The notes under the pieces were generated by a model that was given only the letters and a program-made list of their open reading frames with translations, searched no databases and was not told the DNA's origin. A program made the translations under genes and the position numbers. Shown piece after piece: positions 57,061 through 64,000 of a DNA stretch of 64,000 bases (the first letter of the stretch is position 1; every line of letters begins with the position of its first letter). The DNA is taken from positions 1 through 64,000 of the forward strand of contig CAJFPF010000047.1 of assembly GCA_904398655.1 (NCBI GenBank). Direction: 5' to 3'. The stretch comes from an uncultured Anaerotruncus sp. (GTDB taxonomy: Bacteria; Bacillota; Clostridia; Oscillospirales; Ruminococcaceae).

Positions 57061-57089
57061 ATTATAGCAAACAGAAGTCACCTTGCCAA
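57061..57089 (-). promoter_or_regulatory. Predicted tig promoter
   Basis: Minus strand TTGGCA (57089-57084), 17-bp spacer, TATAAT (57066-57061). Confidence 0.7.
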
Positions 57090-57118
57090 TAGACAAATTG
57101 TGAATTTGTGGTGTTTTT

Positions 57119-57811
57119 TCAAATTCCTGTCACGGCGATCGGCCGGAACTTCAAATAATCGCTGCTCACCAATTGAAACTGGATGCCTCGGACCTCCCCT
57201 TCCACCGCCCAGCGGCAACCGGAGGCATGAATATGTCCATAATAGCACCGCCGGATTCCATATTTTTGTAGCACTTCTAAAATCTGCGGGGAAATGTTCT
57301 CCCCATAGATCGGCGGATAGTGCAGAAACGCCACCGGTTCCCCACCGGTTTTAAGCGCCTCCAAGATGGAGGATTCCAGACGCAGAGCCTCCCGATGGAT
57401 GATTTTGTCATCAAAAGGCTCCCCCGTCTCGAACAGCCATCCCCGGGAACCACAGACGGCGATACCATCCACCAGGACGCTGTTATTATTGAGAATCTCC
57501 AGGGAGTTTAATCCGTGGGCAGAAAAAAACGACTCCATCTTCCGCCGAGTGGTCCACCAGTAATCATGGTTCCCCTTCAGAAGGATCTTCCGTCCTGGAA
57601 GAGCTTCCAAATAGGCGAAATCGGGCAACGCCTCCTCTAGGCTCATCCCCCAGGAAAAGTCCCCCGGAAGCACCACTGTGTCCACTGGGGCCACCAGCTC
57701 CCGCCAATTCTGTGCAATCCGATCCACATAACCCTCCCAGCCAGGGAAAACATCCATAGCATGGTTTCCCCCCAGAGATAGGTGTAGATCGGCGATTGTA
57801 TAAACCGCGAT
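57119..57811 (-). CDS. Metallophosphoesterase (COG1768-like)
   Basis: A 230-aa calcineurin-like phosphoesterase with all five metal motifs: IADLHLSLGG, LPGDFSWG, LKGNHDYWW, FLHYPP and YGHIHASG. The fold begins almost at once (AVYTIADLHL), and the only codon at the right place is ATC at 57811, eight bases after GGGAGG. The next ATG in frame is 20 codons upstream, inside the dipeptidase gene, without a site. Start therefore uncertain; an AUC start is possible. Substrate unknown. Confidence 0.88.
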   Translation of the reverse strand: MAVYTIADLHLSLGGNHAMDVFPGWEGYVDRIAQNWRELVAPVDTVVLPGDFSWGMSLEEALPDFAYLEALPGRKILLKGNHDYWWTTRRKMESFFSAHGLNSLEILNNNSVLVDGIAVCGSRGWLFETGEPFDDKIIHREALRLESSILEALKTGGEPVAFLHYPPIYGENISPQILEVLQKYGIRRCYYGHIHASGCRWAVEGEVRGIQFQLVSSDYLKFRPIAVTGI

Positions 57812-57830
57812 GGGCTTCTCCTCCCTTCCC

Positions 57831-58778
57831 CTATAGGCCCGCCTCAAACCGGTTCCAAAAGTCCCGGGCATTTTGATAAAACAATTTCTGAGCAAAGAGT
57901 TCCCCATACTCTTGGGATACCCTTTGGTAAAATTCCTCCAACTTCTCCGTCGGTTCCAACCAGTCCGGTACATCGGTGCCATCATAGTCAGAACCCAAGG
58001 CCAGAATGTCCTGGGCTCCCAAATCTAAAAAGTGCCGGATATGGGCTGACAGATCCCGGAAGGTGGGCCTCCCATTCGCTGAAAGAAAGTGCACACAATA
58101 ATTGAGGCCCACAAGCCCCCTCACCTCCACCAGCCTGCGGATCTGGTCATCGGTGAGGTTTCGGGAATGGGGGCAGATGGCTCGAGCATTGGAATGGGAA
58201 GCCACAAATGGCCGGTTGGCCAGCTCGCTCAATTCCCAAAAACCTCTATCATTCAGATGGGAGACATCCACTCCTATCCCCTGTTTCTCCAAACAGTGCA
58301 CCGCCTCCCGTCCAAAAGAGCTCAACCCTTGATCGGGATTTCCATTGCCGCTGCCTAATTCATTGGGCCCATTCCAAGTAAGGGTTAATAGCTTTACACC
58401 ACATTCTTTCAGGCGATTTACACGATTGAGGTCGCCACCCAATGCCGCGCCGCCCTCCACCGTTAAAAAAGCCGCTGTTTTCCCCTGGTGCAAAAGGCGT
58501 TCTGCTTCTGTAAAGGTAAATACCTGTGCAATCTGCGTGGCATTCGTCTCCATTTGGACGCGAAAAAAGGCATAGCAGCGCTCAAAATATTCAACCGCCT
58601 CCCGGCCCCGTTTCTCATCAGGAATAAAGATCGCAAAACATTGCGCCCAATGGAACTTCTGCATTTTTTCTAGAGAAAGATGGGCCCCATTTCTGGACAG
58701 TCCCCGGTCGCCCGGTTGAAGCCTCACGCCATCATACAGCCGGGTGATGGTGTCACAGTGCAGGTCAAACAAATACAT
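57831..58778 (-). CDS. Membrane-dipeptidase-type peptidase M19
   Basis: A 315-aa zinc dipeptidase (renal dipeptidase family). FDLHCDTITRLYDG carries the HxD pair; TVEGGAALGG the bridging Glu; DVSHLNDRGFWEL and VASHSNARAICPHSRNLTD the histidines; LALGSDYDGTD the last Asp. It cleaves dipeptides, perhaps from peptidoglycan. ATG at 58778 overlaps yraN by 14 bp. Confidence 0.92.
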   Translation of the reverse strand: MYLFDLHCDTITRLYDGVRLQPGDRGLSRNGAHLSLEKMQKFHWAQCFAIFIPDEKRGREAVEYFERCYAFFRVQMETNATQIAQVFTFTEAERLLHQGKTAAFLTVEGGAALGGDLNRVNRLKECGVKLLTLTWNGPNELGSGNGNPDQGLSSFGREAVHCLEKQGIGVDVSHLNDRGFWELSELANRPFVASHSNARAICPHSRNLTDDQIRRLVEVRGLVGLNYCVHFLSANGRPTFRDLSAHIRHFLDLGAQDILALGSDYDGTDVPDWLEPTEKLEEFYQRVSQEYGELFAQKLFYQNARDFWNRFEAGL

Positions 58779-59166
58779 GAAGATCCCCCGCATCATAGGC
58801 ATTTTCCAGGTGTTGGTAATCCAACACCCGCCCATTTGCCCCCGGTAAGGTTATCACTTCAATGACATCAAACCGAGGTTGGTACTTGCCAGTATTGTAT
58901 ATGCCCTTCTGTTGGAGATATGCCGCTGCGGCTAGGACAATACGCCTGCGCTGCCCCGCGGTAACCGCCTGGGCGGGGGAACCATAGGAGTTTACAGAGC
59001 GTGTCTTCACTTCGACAAAGGCGATGATATCCTCTCTCTGGGCGATGATATCGATCTCGCTGCGGCCATGGCGCCAATTATGTTCTAAGATACGCCACCC
59101 CGCCCGCTCCAAACGTTGGCAAGCCAACTGCTCCCCCTGATTGCCACGCTTTTGGGAATCAGCCAT
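58765..59166 (-). CDS. yraN: UPF0102 family nuclease-like protein YraN
   Basis: A 133-aa protein with the PD-(D/E)xK-like core RSEIDIIAQREDIIAFVEVKTRS. It usually lies beside rnhB, as here; role unknown but probably in DNA/RNA handling. Start overlaps the rnhB stop by eight bases. Confidence 0.92.
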   Translation of the reverse strand: MADSQKRGNQGEQLACQRLERAGWRILEHNWRHGRSEIDIIAQREDIIAFVEVKTRSVNSYGSPAQAVTAGQRRRIVLAAAAYLQQKGIYNTGKYQPRFDVIEVITLPGANGRVLDYQHLENAYDAGDLHVFV

Positions 59167-59800
59167 TCCCTTTTCCCTCCATCCATTTTTTCAGGAAGGT
59201 GCGACGATGCTCCGGGCAGGGGTCATAATCGTCCAGCCTCTGATAGTGCAGCTGGGTTCCATAGCCCTTATGTTTTTCAAAGGCGTACTGAGGATACTGT
59301 TCCGCCAGTTGGCGCAAATACCGGTCTCGGGACACCTTGGCTAAAATAGAAGCCGCTGCTATAGAAGCGCTTTTTGCGTCCCCGCCCACCACCAAGCGGG
59401 TGGGTAATCCCAGCCCGGGATCCCGGTTCCCATCCACCAGGACCAGATGGGGGGTGTATTTTAGGCCCTCCACCGCTCGACGCATCGCTAAAAATGTGGC
59501 TTGAAGGATGTTGAAGCGGTCGATCTCCTCCACCGAAGCGGTTGCCACATGCCAATCCAGCGCTCTCTGAGTAATCTCCTGATAGAGCTGTTCTCGGCGT
59601 TTTTCGGAGAGCTTTTTAGAATCATTCACACCGGGGATCTCCTCTCCAGAAGGCAGGATCACCGCGGCAGCATAGACAGGACCGGCCAAAGGGCCTCGCC
59701 CCGCTTCATCCACGCCACAGAGCAGATCTGACGTGGTGGATAGGATCTCCCGATCAAAGGCATAAAGATCCGGCTTTTCCACCGGCTGGGAGGCCCTCAT
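59159..59800 (-). CDS. rnhB: Ribonuclease HII
   Basis: A 213-aa enzyme that removes ribonucleotides from DNA. The active-site acids are in CGVDEAGRGPLAGPVYAAAV and LVDGNRD; SIAAASILAKVSRDRYL and GYGTQLH follow. ATG overlaps the rbgA stop by four bases. Confidence 0.96.
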   Translation of the reverse strand: MRASQPVEKPDLYAFDREILSTTSDLLCGVDEAGRGPLAGPVYAAAVILPSGEEIPGVNDSKKLSEKRREQLYQEITQRALDWHVATASVEEIDRFNILQATFLAMRRAVEGLKYTPHLVLVDGNRDPGLGLPTRLVVGGDAKSASIAAASILAKVSRDRYLRQLAEQYPQYAFEKHKGYGTQLHYQRLDDYDPCPEHRRTFLKKWMEGKGNG

Positions 59801-60717
59801 ATCTTCCCCTCTGGAGGGATTTCCAAAGTAATCCGCCCCAGCTTCCCACTGCGGAACTCATCCAATAGGGTGATGGCCGCCCGTTCGGTGTTGATCTCTC
59901 CACCACGCACTACCATGCCCCGCTTCTTTCCCAACAGGCAGAGCAGATCATAGGGCTCCGCGCCCTCCGTCTCCTGCGGGGTAAAGCTGTAACGCTTGGT
60001 CAAAAGTGCCGGGTACTCCCCCTGGAGCAGCCACAGTAGGCGCATGGCCAAATATTCCAGGTCCACCACATCGTCTTTCACTGCGCCAGTAAATGCCAGC
60101 CTCTCCCCTACTAAGGGGTCTTCAAACTTTGGCCAAAGTACCCCAGGGGTGTCCAATAGATCAACCCCGCCTTCCAAGCTCACCCACTGTCTCCCCCGGG
60201 TGACACCTGGACGATCCTCCACCTTGGTCCGTCGGGAGCCGGCCAACCGGTTGATCAGGGAGGATTTTCCTACATTGGGAATCCCGGCAATCATCATACG
60301 GATCGGTTTACCGGACATTCCTCGCTGTACTCGACGTTCCAATTCGGCGGAAAGGGTCTTCCTCACCAGAGGCAAAAAACCTCCCAAGCCCTTGCCACTA
60401 CGGCAATCAGCAGCAAGGGCAGGAATCCCCTGGGACTGATACCAGGCAACCCACTGCCGGGTGAGCGCTTCATCTGCCGCATCGCTCTTGTTGAGCAGTA
60501 ATATCCTGGGCTTACGGCCCACCAGGCGGTCGATCTCCGGGTTTCGGCTGGAGGCAGGGATCCGTGCGTCACACAGCTCTACCACAATGTCCACCAGTTT
60601 GAGACTGGATTCCATCATCCTTCTGGCTTTGGTCATATGGCCCGGGAACCACTGAATGGAGGGCGCGGTGCGGCCGTCCGCTCCCTCTCCCCACATCTCC
60701 CGGGGTTCTCCAGTCAC
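59797..60717 (-). CDS. rbgA: Ribosome-biogenesis GTPase RbgA (YlqF)
   Basis: A 306-aa circularly permuted GTPase for late 50S assembly. G4 (LNKSDAAD) precedes G1 (GIPNVGKSSLIN) and G3 (DTPGV), the order that marks the family; SIQWFPGHMTKARR is the N-terminus. ATG overlaps the lepB stop by four bases. Operon lepB-lepB-rbgA-rnhB-yraN. Confidence 0.95.
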   Translation of the reverse strand: MTGEPREMWGEGADGRTAPSIQWFPGHMTKARRMMESSLKLVDIVVELCDARIPASSRNPEIDRLVGRKPRILLLNKSDAADEALTRQWVAWYQSQGIPALAADCRSGKGLGGFLPLVRKTLSAELERRVQRGMSGKPIRMMIAGIPNVGKSSLINRLAGSRRTKVEDRPGVTRGRQWVSLEGGVDLLDTPGVLWPKFEDPLVGERLAFTGAVKDDVVDLEYLAMRLLWLLQGEYPALLTKRYSFTPQETEGAEPYDLLCLLGKKRGMVVRGGEINTERAAITLLDEFRSGKLGRITLEIPPEGKI

Positions 60718-61274
60718 GAAATCCCTCCTAAACGATTCAAGGGGAAGAAACGGAAGAGCGCCTTCCCCATTACCCGGCGAGTGTCTACCATGCCGATCTC
60801 CGAATCCCGGCTGTCATCTGAATGGTTGCGGTTGTCCCCCATTACAAAGACACACCCCTCTGGCACGGTTACAGGGAACTCCACGTCCATCTTCACAAAG
60901 GTTGGTTCATTGATATAGGGCTCATCCAGTGGTTCTCCATTCCGGTAGACAATCCCTTCTTGGAAATCGATATCAATCTCATCCCCTGCACAGCCGATCA
61001 CCCTTTTAATTAGGTTGGACTCCTCCTGGGTGTTGCGGTCAATGACCACCACATCCCCCACCTGGGGCTCATAGGCAATCTGCTGGAGAAACAGCCGATC
61101 TCCCTCATACAGGGTCGGCATCATGGAAACTCCGAAAACAGTCGCGGGACGTCCCACGAGCGCCATCAAAAGCATGAGAGGTACCAGCACCCCCATAAAG
61201 GAGTCCATCCATTCAAACGCCTCTTTCAGGGTATCTGGTTGTTGTTCCCGTGGCTGTGCTTGCTCCATATCCAT
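60714..61274 (-). CDS. lepB: Signal peptidase I (copy 2)
   Basis: A 186-aa membrane protease that cleaves secretory signal peptides. One N-terminal membrane helix (VLVPLMLLMALVG); catalytic Ser in FGVSMMPTLYEGD and Lys in NLIKRVIGCAGD; box E GDNRNHSDDSRD. It follows a close paralogue on the same strand. Confidence 0.94.
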   Translation of the reverse strand: MDMEQAQPREQQPDTLKEAFEWMDSFMGVLVPLMLLMALVGRPATVFGVSMMPTLYEGDRLFLQQIAYEPQVGDVVVIDRNTQEESNLIKRVIGCAGDEIDIDFQEGIVYRNGEPLDEPYINEPTFVKMDVEFPVTVPEGCVFVMGDNRNHSDDSRDSEIGMVDTRRVMGKALFRFFPLNRLGGIS

Positions 61275-61298
61275 TTCGGATCACTCCATTCTGTCGAT

Positions 61299-61922
61299 TT
61301 ATAAAGCCCCTGCTGATTGGAACGGGTAGAAACGGAAGACGGCCTTTCCCATCACCCGCCGGACATCTACCAACCCGATTTGGGAAGAACGGCTGTCCGC
61401 TGAACGGTTCCGGTTATCTCCCATGACGAACAGATGCCCCTCCGGGACTTCTAAGGGAAACTGTACATCCCATCGGGTGAGCGTTGGCTCCCGGATATAC
61501 GGCTCCTCCAAAAGGGCTCCATTTCTCCAGACCTCTCCAGCATGAAAATCAATGTCGATGATATCTCCCGCTTTCCCAATGACCCGCTTGATGATGGGAG
61601 GCTGGCCCGCAGGGGTACGATCGATCACAACAATTTCTCCATAATCCGGATCGTGGCACCCCAGCTGCAAAATTAGCACGCGGTCGCCACTCTGAAGCGT
61701 GGGGGACATGGAGGGGCCGGAGACGGTAGCCGTGCGCAAAAGGCAGGTAAATACCAATAAAACCACAATTGCCGCCAGTAACCCCGCTTCCACCCACTCA
61801 TAAACGGCAACCATCCAGCGCCCGCGGGTTCTCCGAGGAAACGGGATTCGATAACGATATCGTTTTCCAATGGTTGGAGCCGGGGAGGCCTGCACTCGCT
61901 CTTCTAACTGCTGTCCGCTCAT
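61299..61922 (-). CDS. lepB: Signal peptidase I (copy 1)
   Basis: A 207-aa signal peptidase I. A basic N-terminal tail (RYRYRIPFPRRTRGRW) precedes one membrane helix; Ser in SGPSMSPTLQSGDRV, Lys in PIIKRVIGKAGDI, box E GDNRNRSADSRS. About half identical by eye to the next copy; the two differ mainly at the N-terminus. First gene of the operon. Confidence 0.94.
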   Translation of the reverse strand: MSGQQLEERVQASPAPTIGKRYRYRIPFPRRTRGRWMVAVYEWVEAGLLAAIVVLLVFTCLLRTATVSGPSMSPTLQSGDRVLILQLGCHDPDYGEIVVIDRTPAGQPPIIKRVIGKAGDIIDIDFHAGEVWRNGALLEEPYIREPTLTRWDVQFPLEVPEGHLFVMGDNRNRSADSRSSQIGLVDVRRVMGKAVFRFYPFQSAGAL

Positions 61923-61970
61923 TCCGCGCCCCCTTCCAACAGCTCACCGTTGGCGAGCCCTCTCGCAACT

Positions 61971-61999
61971 ACTATACTATACTTTTCCCGCCGGTTCAA
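61971..61999 (-). promoter_or_regulatory. Predicted promoter of the lepB operon
   Basis: Minus strand TTGAAC (61999-61994), 17-bp spacer, TATAGT (61976-61971), 48 bp before the ATG. Confidence 0.55.
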
Positions 62000-62029
62000 C
62001 CGGAAAGGGACGGCAGTTTTGCAGGAAAA

Positions 62030-62058
62030 TGGAAAAGGGACGCCCAGGGCGTCCCTTC
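62030..62058 (-). terminator. rplS terminator
   Basis: GGGACGCC-CTG-GGCGTCCC hairpin followed by TTTTCCATTTT on the minus strand, 11 bp after the rplS stop. Confidence 0.85.
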
Positions 62059-62068
62059 TGCGTAGAAT

Positions 62069-62413
62069 TCAGCGGACAGTGTCCTTGACCTTTGCAGCCT
62101 TGCCCACGCGATCCCGCAGGTAGTAGAGCTTGCTGCGGCGCACACGGCCGTTGCGGACCAATTCCACCTTGTCGATGTTGGGGGAGTGAATGGGGAACAC
62201 CCTCTCCACACCGCAGCCATGGGCCACGCGGCGGACGGTAAATGTCTCGGAGACTCCGCCATGTTTCTTGGCGATAACCGTTCCCTCAAAAACCTGGATT
62301 CTCTTCTTCTCGCCCTCTTTGACCCAGACGTGCACCCGTACGGTGTCACCAATCTCGACCTTGGGGGGGTCAGCCTTCAAGCTGGCGCTGGAAATCTGCT
62401 TCAAAGCGTCCAT
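62069..62413 (-). CDS. rplS: 50S ribosomal protein L19
   Basis: A 114-aa ribosomal protein: [80 protein letters not shown] at 62413 has AAGGAGG; the ORF track starts 10 codons early. It forms a single unit with its own promoter, leader and terminator; trmD/rimM, often its neighbours, are absent. Confidence 0.97.
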   Translation of the reverse strand: MDALKQISSASLKADPPKVEIGDTVRVHVWVKEGEKKRIQVFEGTVIAKKHGGVSETFTVRRVAHGCGVERVFPIHSPNIDKVELVRNGRVRRSKLYYLRDRVGKAAKVKDTVR

Positions 62414-62542
62414 CTGTGCTTCCTCCTTATTTTTTACAGACATTCATTCCCGAAGATTCGGCAGAGGACTGTCCGGTTTCATGTCAGCCCACAGAGGCTG
62501 GTCGTGAAAACCCGTTGCAGGGTCACAACGTTCTCAACATGC
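62414..62542 (-). promoter_or_regulatory. Candidate L19 leader (r-protein autoregulatory RNA)
   Basis: A 129-nt leader with GTGACCC-TGCAAC-GGGTTTTCAC (about 62526-62501) and a CAGCC-TCTGTG-GGCTG hairpin. Firmicute rplS genes often have such a leader that binds L19; match to the family model was not tested. Confidence 0.45.
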
Positions 62543-62548
62543 CTTGCT

Positions 62549-62577
62549 ATCATACCACACACAGCAGAAAAATGCAA
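62549..62577 (-). promoter_or_regulatory. Predicted rplS promoter
   Basis: Minus strand TTGCAT (62577-62572), 17-bp spacer, TATGAT (62554-62549). Confidence 0.6.
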
Positions 62578-62595
62578 GCCTTTTTCTACATTTTT

Positions 62596-62943
62596 TCAGC
62601 TATTGACGATCAAAGCCACCAATACCAACGGCTCCTGGCCCGCATTGGAGATGCTATGGAACTGACCACTGGGGGTGTGGGCCACATCTCCAGGGTATAA
62701 AGGGCGTTCCTCTCCGTTATCATTAAACCGCGCGGTACCCTGCAAAACATAAAAGGTTTCGCTCTCCCCGTTGTGGGGATGGACGCCAATGGAGCAACCG
62801 GGAGCCAGTTCCAGGCGGCTGAATAGCCGTCCATGGCCACAGAACTGTTCTGGGGCCAGCAATTGGCGCAGCTGAACACTGCCGTCGCCGCCTCTCATAT
62901 GCTCGTTGATGGTAATCTTTTGCTCCTCTTTGCGGATGATCAT
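62596..62943 (-). CDS. Cupin-domain protein
   Basis: A 115-aa small cupin. Motif 1 SIGVHPHNGESETFYVLQG and motif 2 PLYPGDVAHTPSGQFHSISNAG give the metal-binding set (two His, Glu, His). Substrate unknown. ATG at 62943 has AAAGGAGG; the 59 codons upstream in the ORF track are not coding. Confidence 0.88.
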   Translation of the reverse strand: MIIRKEEQKITINEHMRGGDGSVQLRQLLAPEQFCGHGRLFSRLELAPGCSIGVHPHNGESETFYVLQGTARFNDNGEERPLYPGDVAHTPSGQFHSISNAGQEPLVLVALIVNS

Positions 62944-62959
62944 ATCTGACGCCTCCTTT

Positions 62960-63646
62960 TTATTGAAAATCGTGCAAAGATTCGTCCAAAATTCGTTTGC
63001 GAACCACCTGGGTCCAATCGGCCTTCCAGCCCGTCTGAGTAGCGAAGGCATCCAGCACCAGCGTGGGGTTGATATTTCGTTGGGCCCCCGCCGCTGTGCG
63101 CATCCGCAGCCAGAAAGCATCTTCTGAAACCCTCTGTTCCAGAATGGTAAACAGGGGCTTCACATCCAGCTGCTTCTCCCCCTTTTTGGTCCGCTTCATC
63201 ACCGGGATCTCTGGCTGGGAGCAGAACGCTTCCAGGGCTTGGCCTGCCGTCTCCGGCTTTCCTTGGCTAAATTCCTGGGTGATTTCATACTCCGCCCAGG
63301 CGATGGCCTCCGGCTTTTGAACCACCGGAGCCGCCCGATAGGCCTCCAAGCCCTGCGGAAATACCTGGTTCAAACGGTCCACCACCTCTTGAAAAGGAAC
63401 GGCCTGTACCAGCCGGAAATCCATGGATTCGCATTCGCTCTCATAGCCCAACGCCAGTGGCAGGGCAAAGGTCACATAGATGTGAGGATTGAACCCCAGA
63501 GTATGCCAAACAGGCAGTCCGGAACGTTTGAGGCACCGGGAGACACACCGCACCAGATCCAGATGGGAGATATATTTGATCCGGCCCAACTTTCGATAGA
63601 ACACCCGCACGGTCAGTTCATACAGCTCATTCCCCAAAGCAGGCAC
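62960..63646 (-). CDS. TIGR03936/DUF2344 family, radical-SAM-linked protein
   Basis: A 228-aa protein: VRVFYRKLGRIKYISHLDLVRCVSRCLKRSGLPVWHTLGFNPHIYVTFALPL is the family signature. It is nearly always paired with the TIGR03960 radical SAM protein, and its gene overlaps that one by 20 bp here. The pair's reaction is not established. Confidence 0.9.
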   Translation of the reverse strand: MPALGNELYELTVRVFYRKLGRIKYISHLDLVRCVSRCLKRSGLPVWHTLGFNPHIYVTFALPLALGYESECESMDFRLVQAVPFQEVVDRLNQVFPQGLEAYRAAPVVQKPEAIAWAEYEITQEFSQGKPETAGQALEAFCSQPEIPVMKRTKKGEKQLDVKPLFTILEQRVSEDAFWLRMRTAAGAQRNINPTLVLDAFATQTGWKADWTQVVRKRILDESLHDFQ

Positions 63647-64000
63647 CTCCCAACAGTTGATTTGCCCCGCAGCCAGAACAGTGATCCCGGCAGTTGGGGG
63701 TCGTCCGATCCTGGTGGGCCAGCTGGTTCTCTCGGATCAGGAAGCGTTTACTTACCCCATAGTCCAAGTGATCCCAGGGCATCACTTCCTCGTAGGAGCG
63801 CCGGCGGTTGGCATAGAAGGAAAAGTCTATCCCCTGTTCCTGTGCCGCCTGCTCCCACCGAGCCATGGAAAAGAAATCACCCCAGCCGTCTAACTTGGAG
63901 CCCAACTGCCAAGCCCGTTCCACTACCGGGCAGAGCCGCCGGTCTCCGCGGGCCAGGACCGCCTCCAAAAAGCTGGTGGGGCTATCGTGGTATTTTACAG
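63627..64000 (-). CDS. TIGR03960-type B12-binding radical SAM protein, C-terminal part (runs off the window)
   Basis: Reading past the ORF-track TTG (63968) the frame stays open to the window edge: KYHDSPTSFLEAVLARGDRRL, which is the family's C-terminal domain, then WGDFFSMARWEQAAQEQGIDF and a cysteine end (NCRDHCSGCG). The N-terminal cobalamin-binding and CxxxCxxC radical SAM domains lie beyond 64000. The true start is off the window. Confidence 0.88.
   Translation of the reverse strand, partial: VKYHDSPTSFLEAVLARGDRRLCPVVERAWQLGSKLDGWGDFFSMARWEQAAQEQGIDFSFYANRRRSYEEVMPWDHLDYGVSKRFLIRENQLAHQDRTTPNCRDHCSGCGANQLLGGACFGE

Overview
The window looks like chromosomal sequence from a Gram-positive anaerobe of the class Clostridia, most likely an Oscillospiraceae/Ruminococcaceae-type gut bacterium. 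This is an inference from gene content: tmRNA/SmpB, Hsp33, DegV, YbaB-RecR-DnaX, Lon/ClpX/ClpP/trigger factor, an EF-G-like protein with a NYN domain, a BclA-like collagen protein, a TIGR03936/TIGR03960-type radical SAM pair, abundant TTG starts and mid-range GC. No phage, transposon or CRISPR array was found, and almost all genes are housekeeping genes.

Layout: 1-3.9 kb (minus strand) holds the 5' part of tmRNA, smpB, a GtrA-family membrane protein, recR, ybaB, dnaX and an SRP RNA gene. 4-6.6 kb holds degV and a class B penicillin-binding protein. 6.7-7.8 kb is a small, AT-richer plus-strand pair (DUF3795-like and GNAT). 8-15.5 kb carries a tight tetrapyrrole operon downstream of the vegetative sigma factor: hemA, a SirC/Met8-type gene, hemC, cobA-hemD, hemB, hemL. 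Together these make uroporphyrinogen III and precorrin-2 from glutamyl-tRNA. 15.5-19.3 kb holds DUF554, glpK, radC and pyrE. 19.4-23.3 kb holds an RluA-family pseudouridine synthase, a collagen-like surface protein, a membrane protein and a polysaccharide deacetylase. 23.3-27.1 kb holds prfC and a DUF1576 membrane-protein cluster.

27.3-30.2 kb (plus strand) holds an amidohydrolase, a small multidrug-export-type protein and a flippase. 30.2-34.7 kb holds ThiT and a restriction-modification locus in which the methylase carries an N-terminal nuclease-like domain, is cut by an in-frame TAG, and has no HsdR beside it. 35-37.6 kb holds a glyoxalase-fold protein and two methionine/one-carbon genes. 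37.7-40.4 kb is a TetM/EF-G-like translational GTPase fused to a Rae1/YacP-like NYN nuclease domain, the most interesting gene here. 40.4-46.6 kb holds an HD protein, an NAD-binding protein, guaB, a lipoprotein, a DUF3810 metallopeptidase-like membrane protein and an EEP-family hydrolase.

46.6-57 kb is a proteostasis block (hslO, methyltransferase, yerC-like regulator, lysA, engB, lon, clpX, clpP, tig). 57-64 kb runs from a metallophosphoesterase, dipeptidase, yraN, rnhB and rbgA to two tandem signal peptidases, rplS with a structured leader, a cupin, and the radical-SAM pair that leaves the window.

All calls rest on reading the sequence and the supplied translations. No database search was run. 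Starts were moved from the ORF-track position where a Shine-Dalgarno and the family N-terminus agreed.
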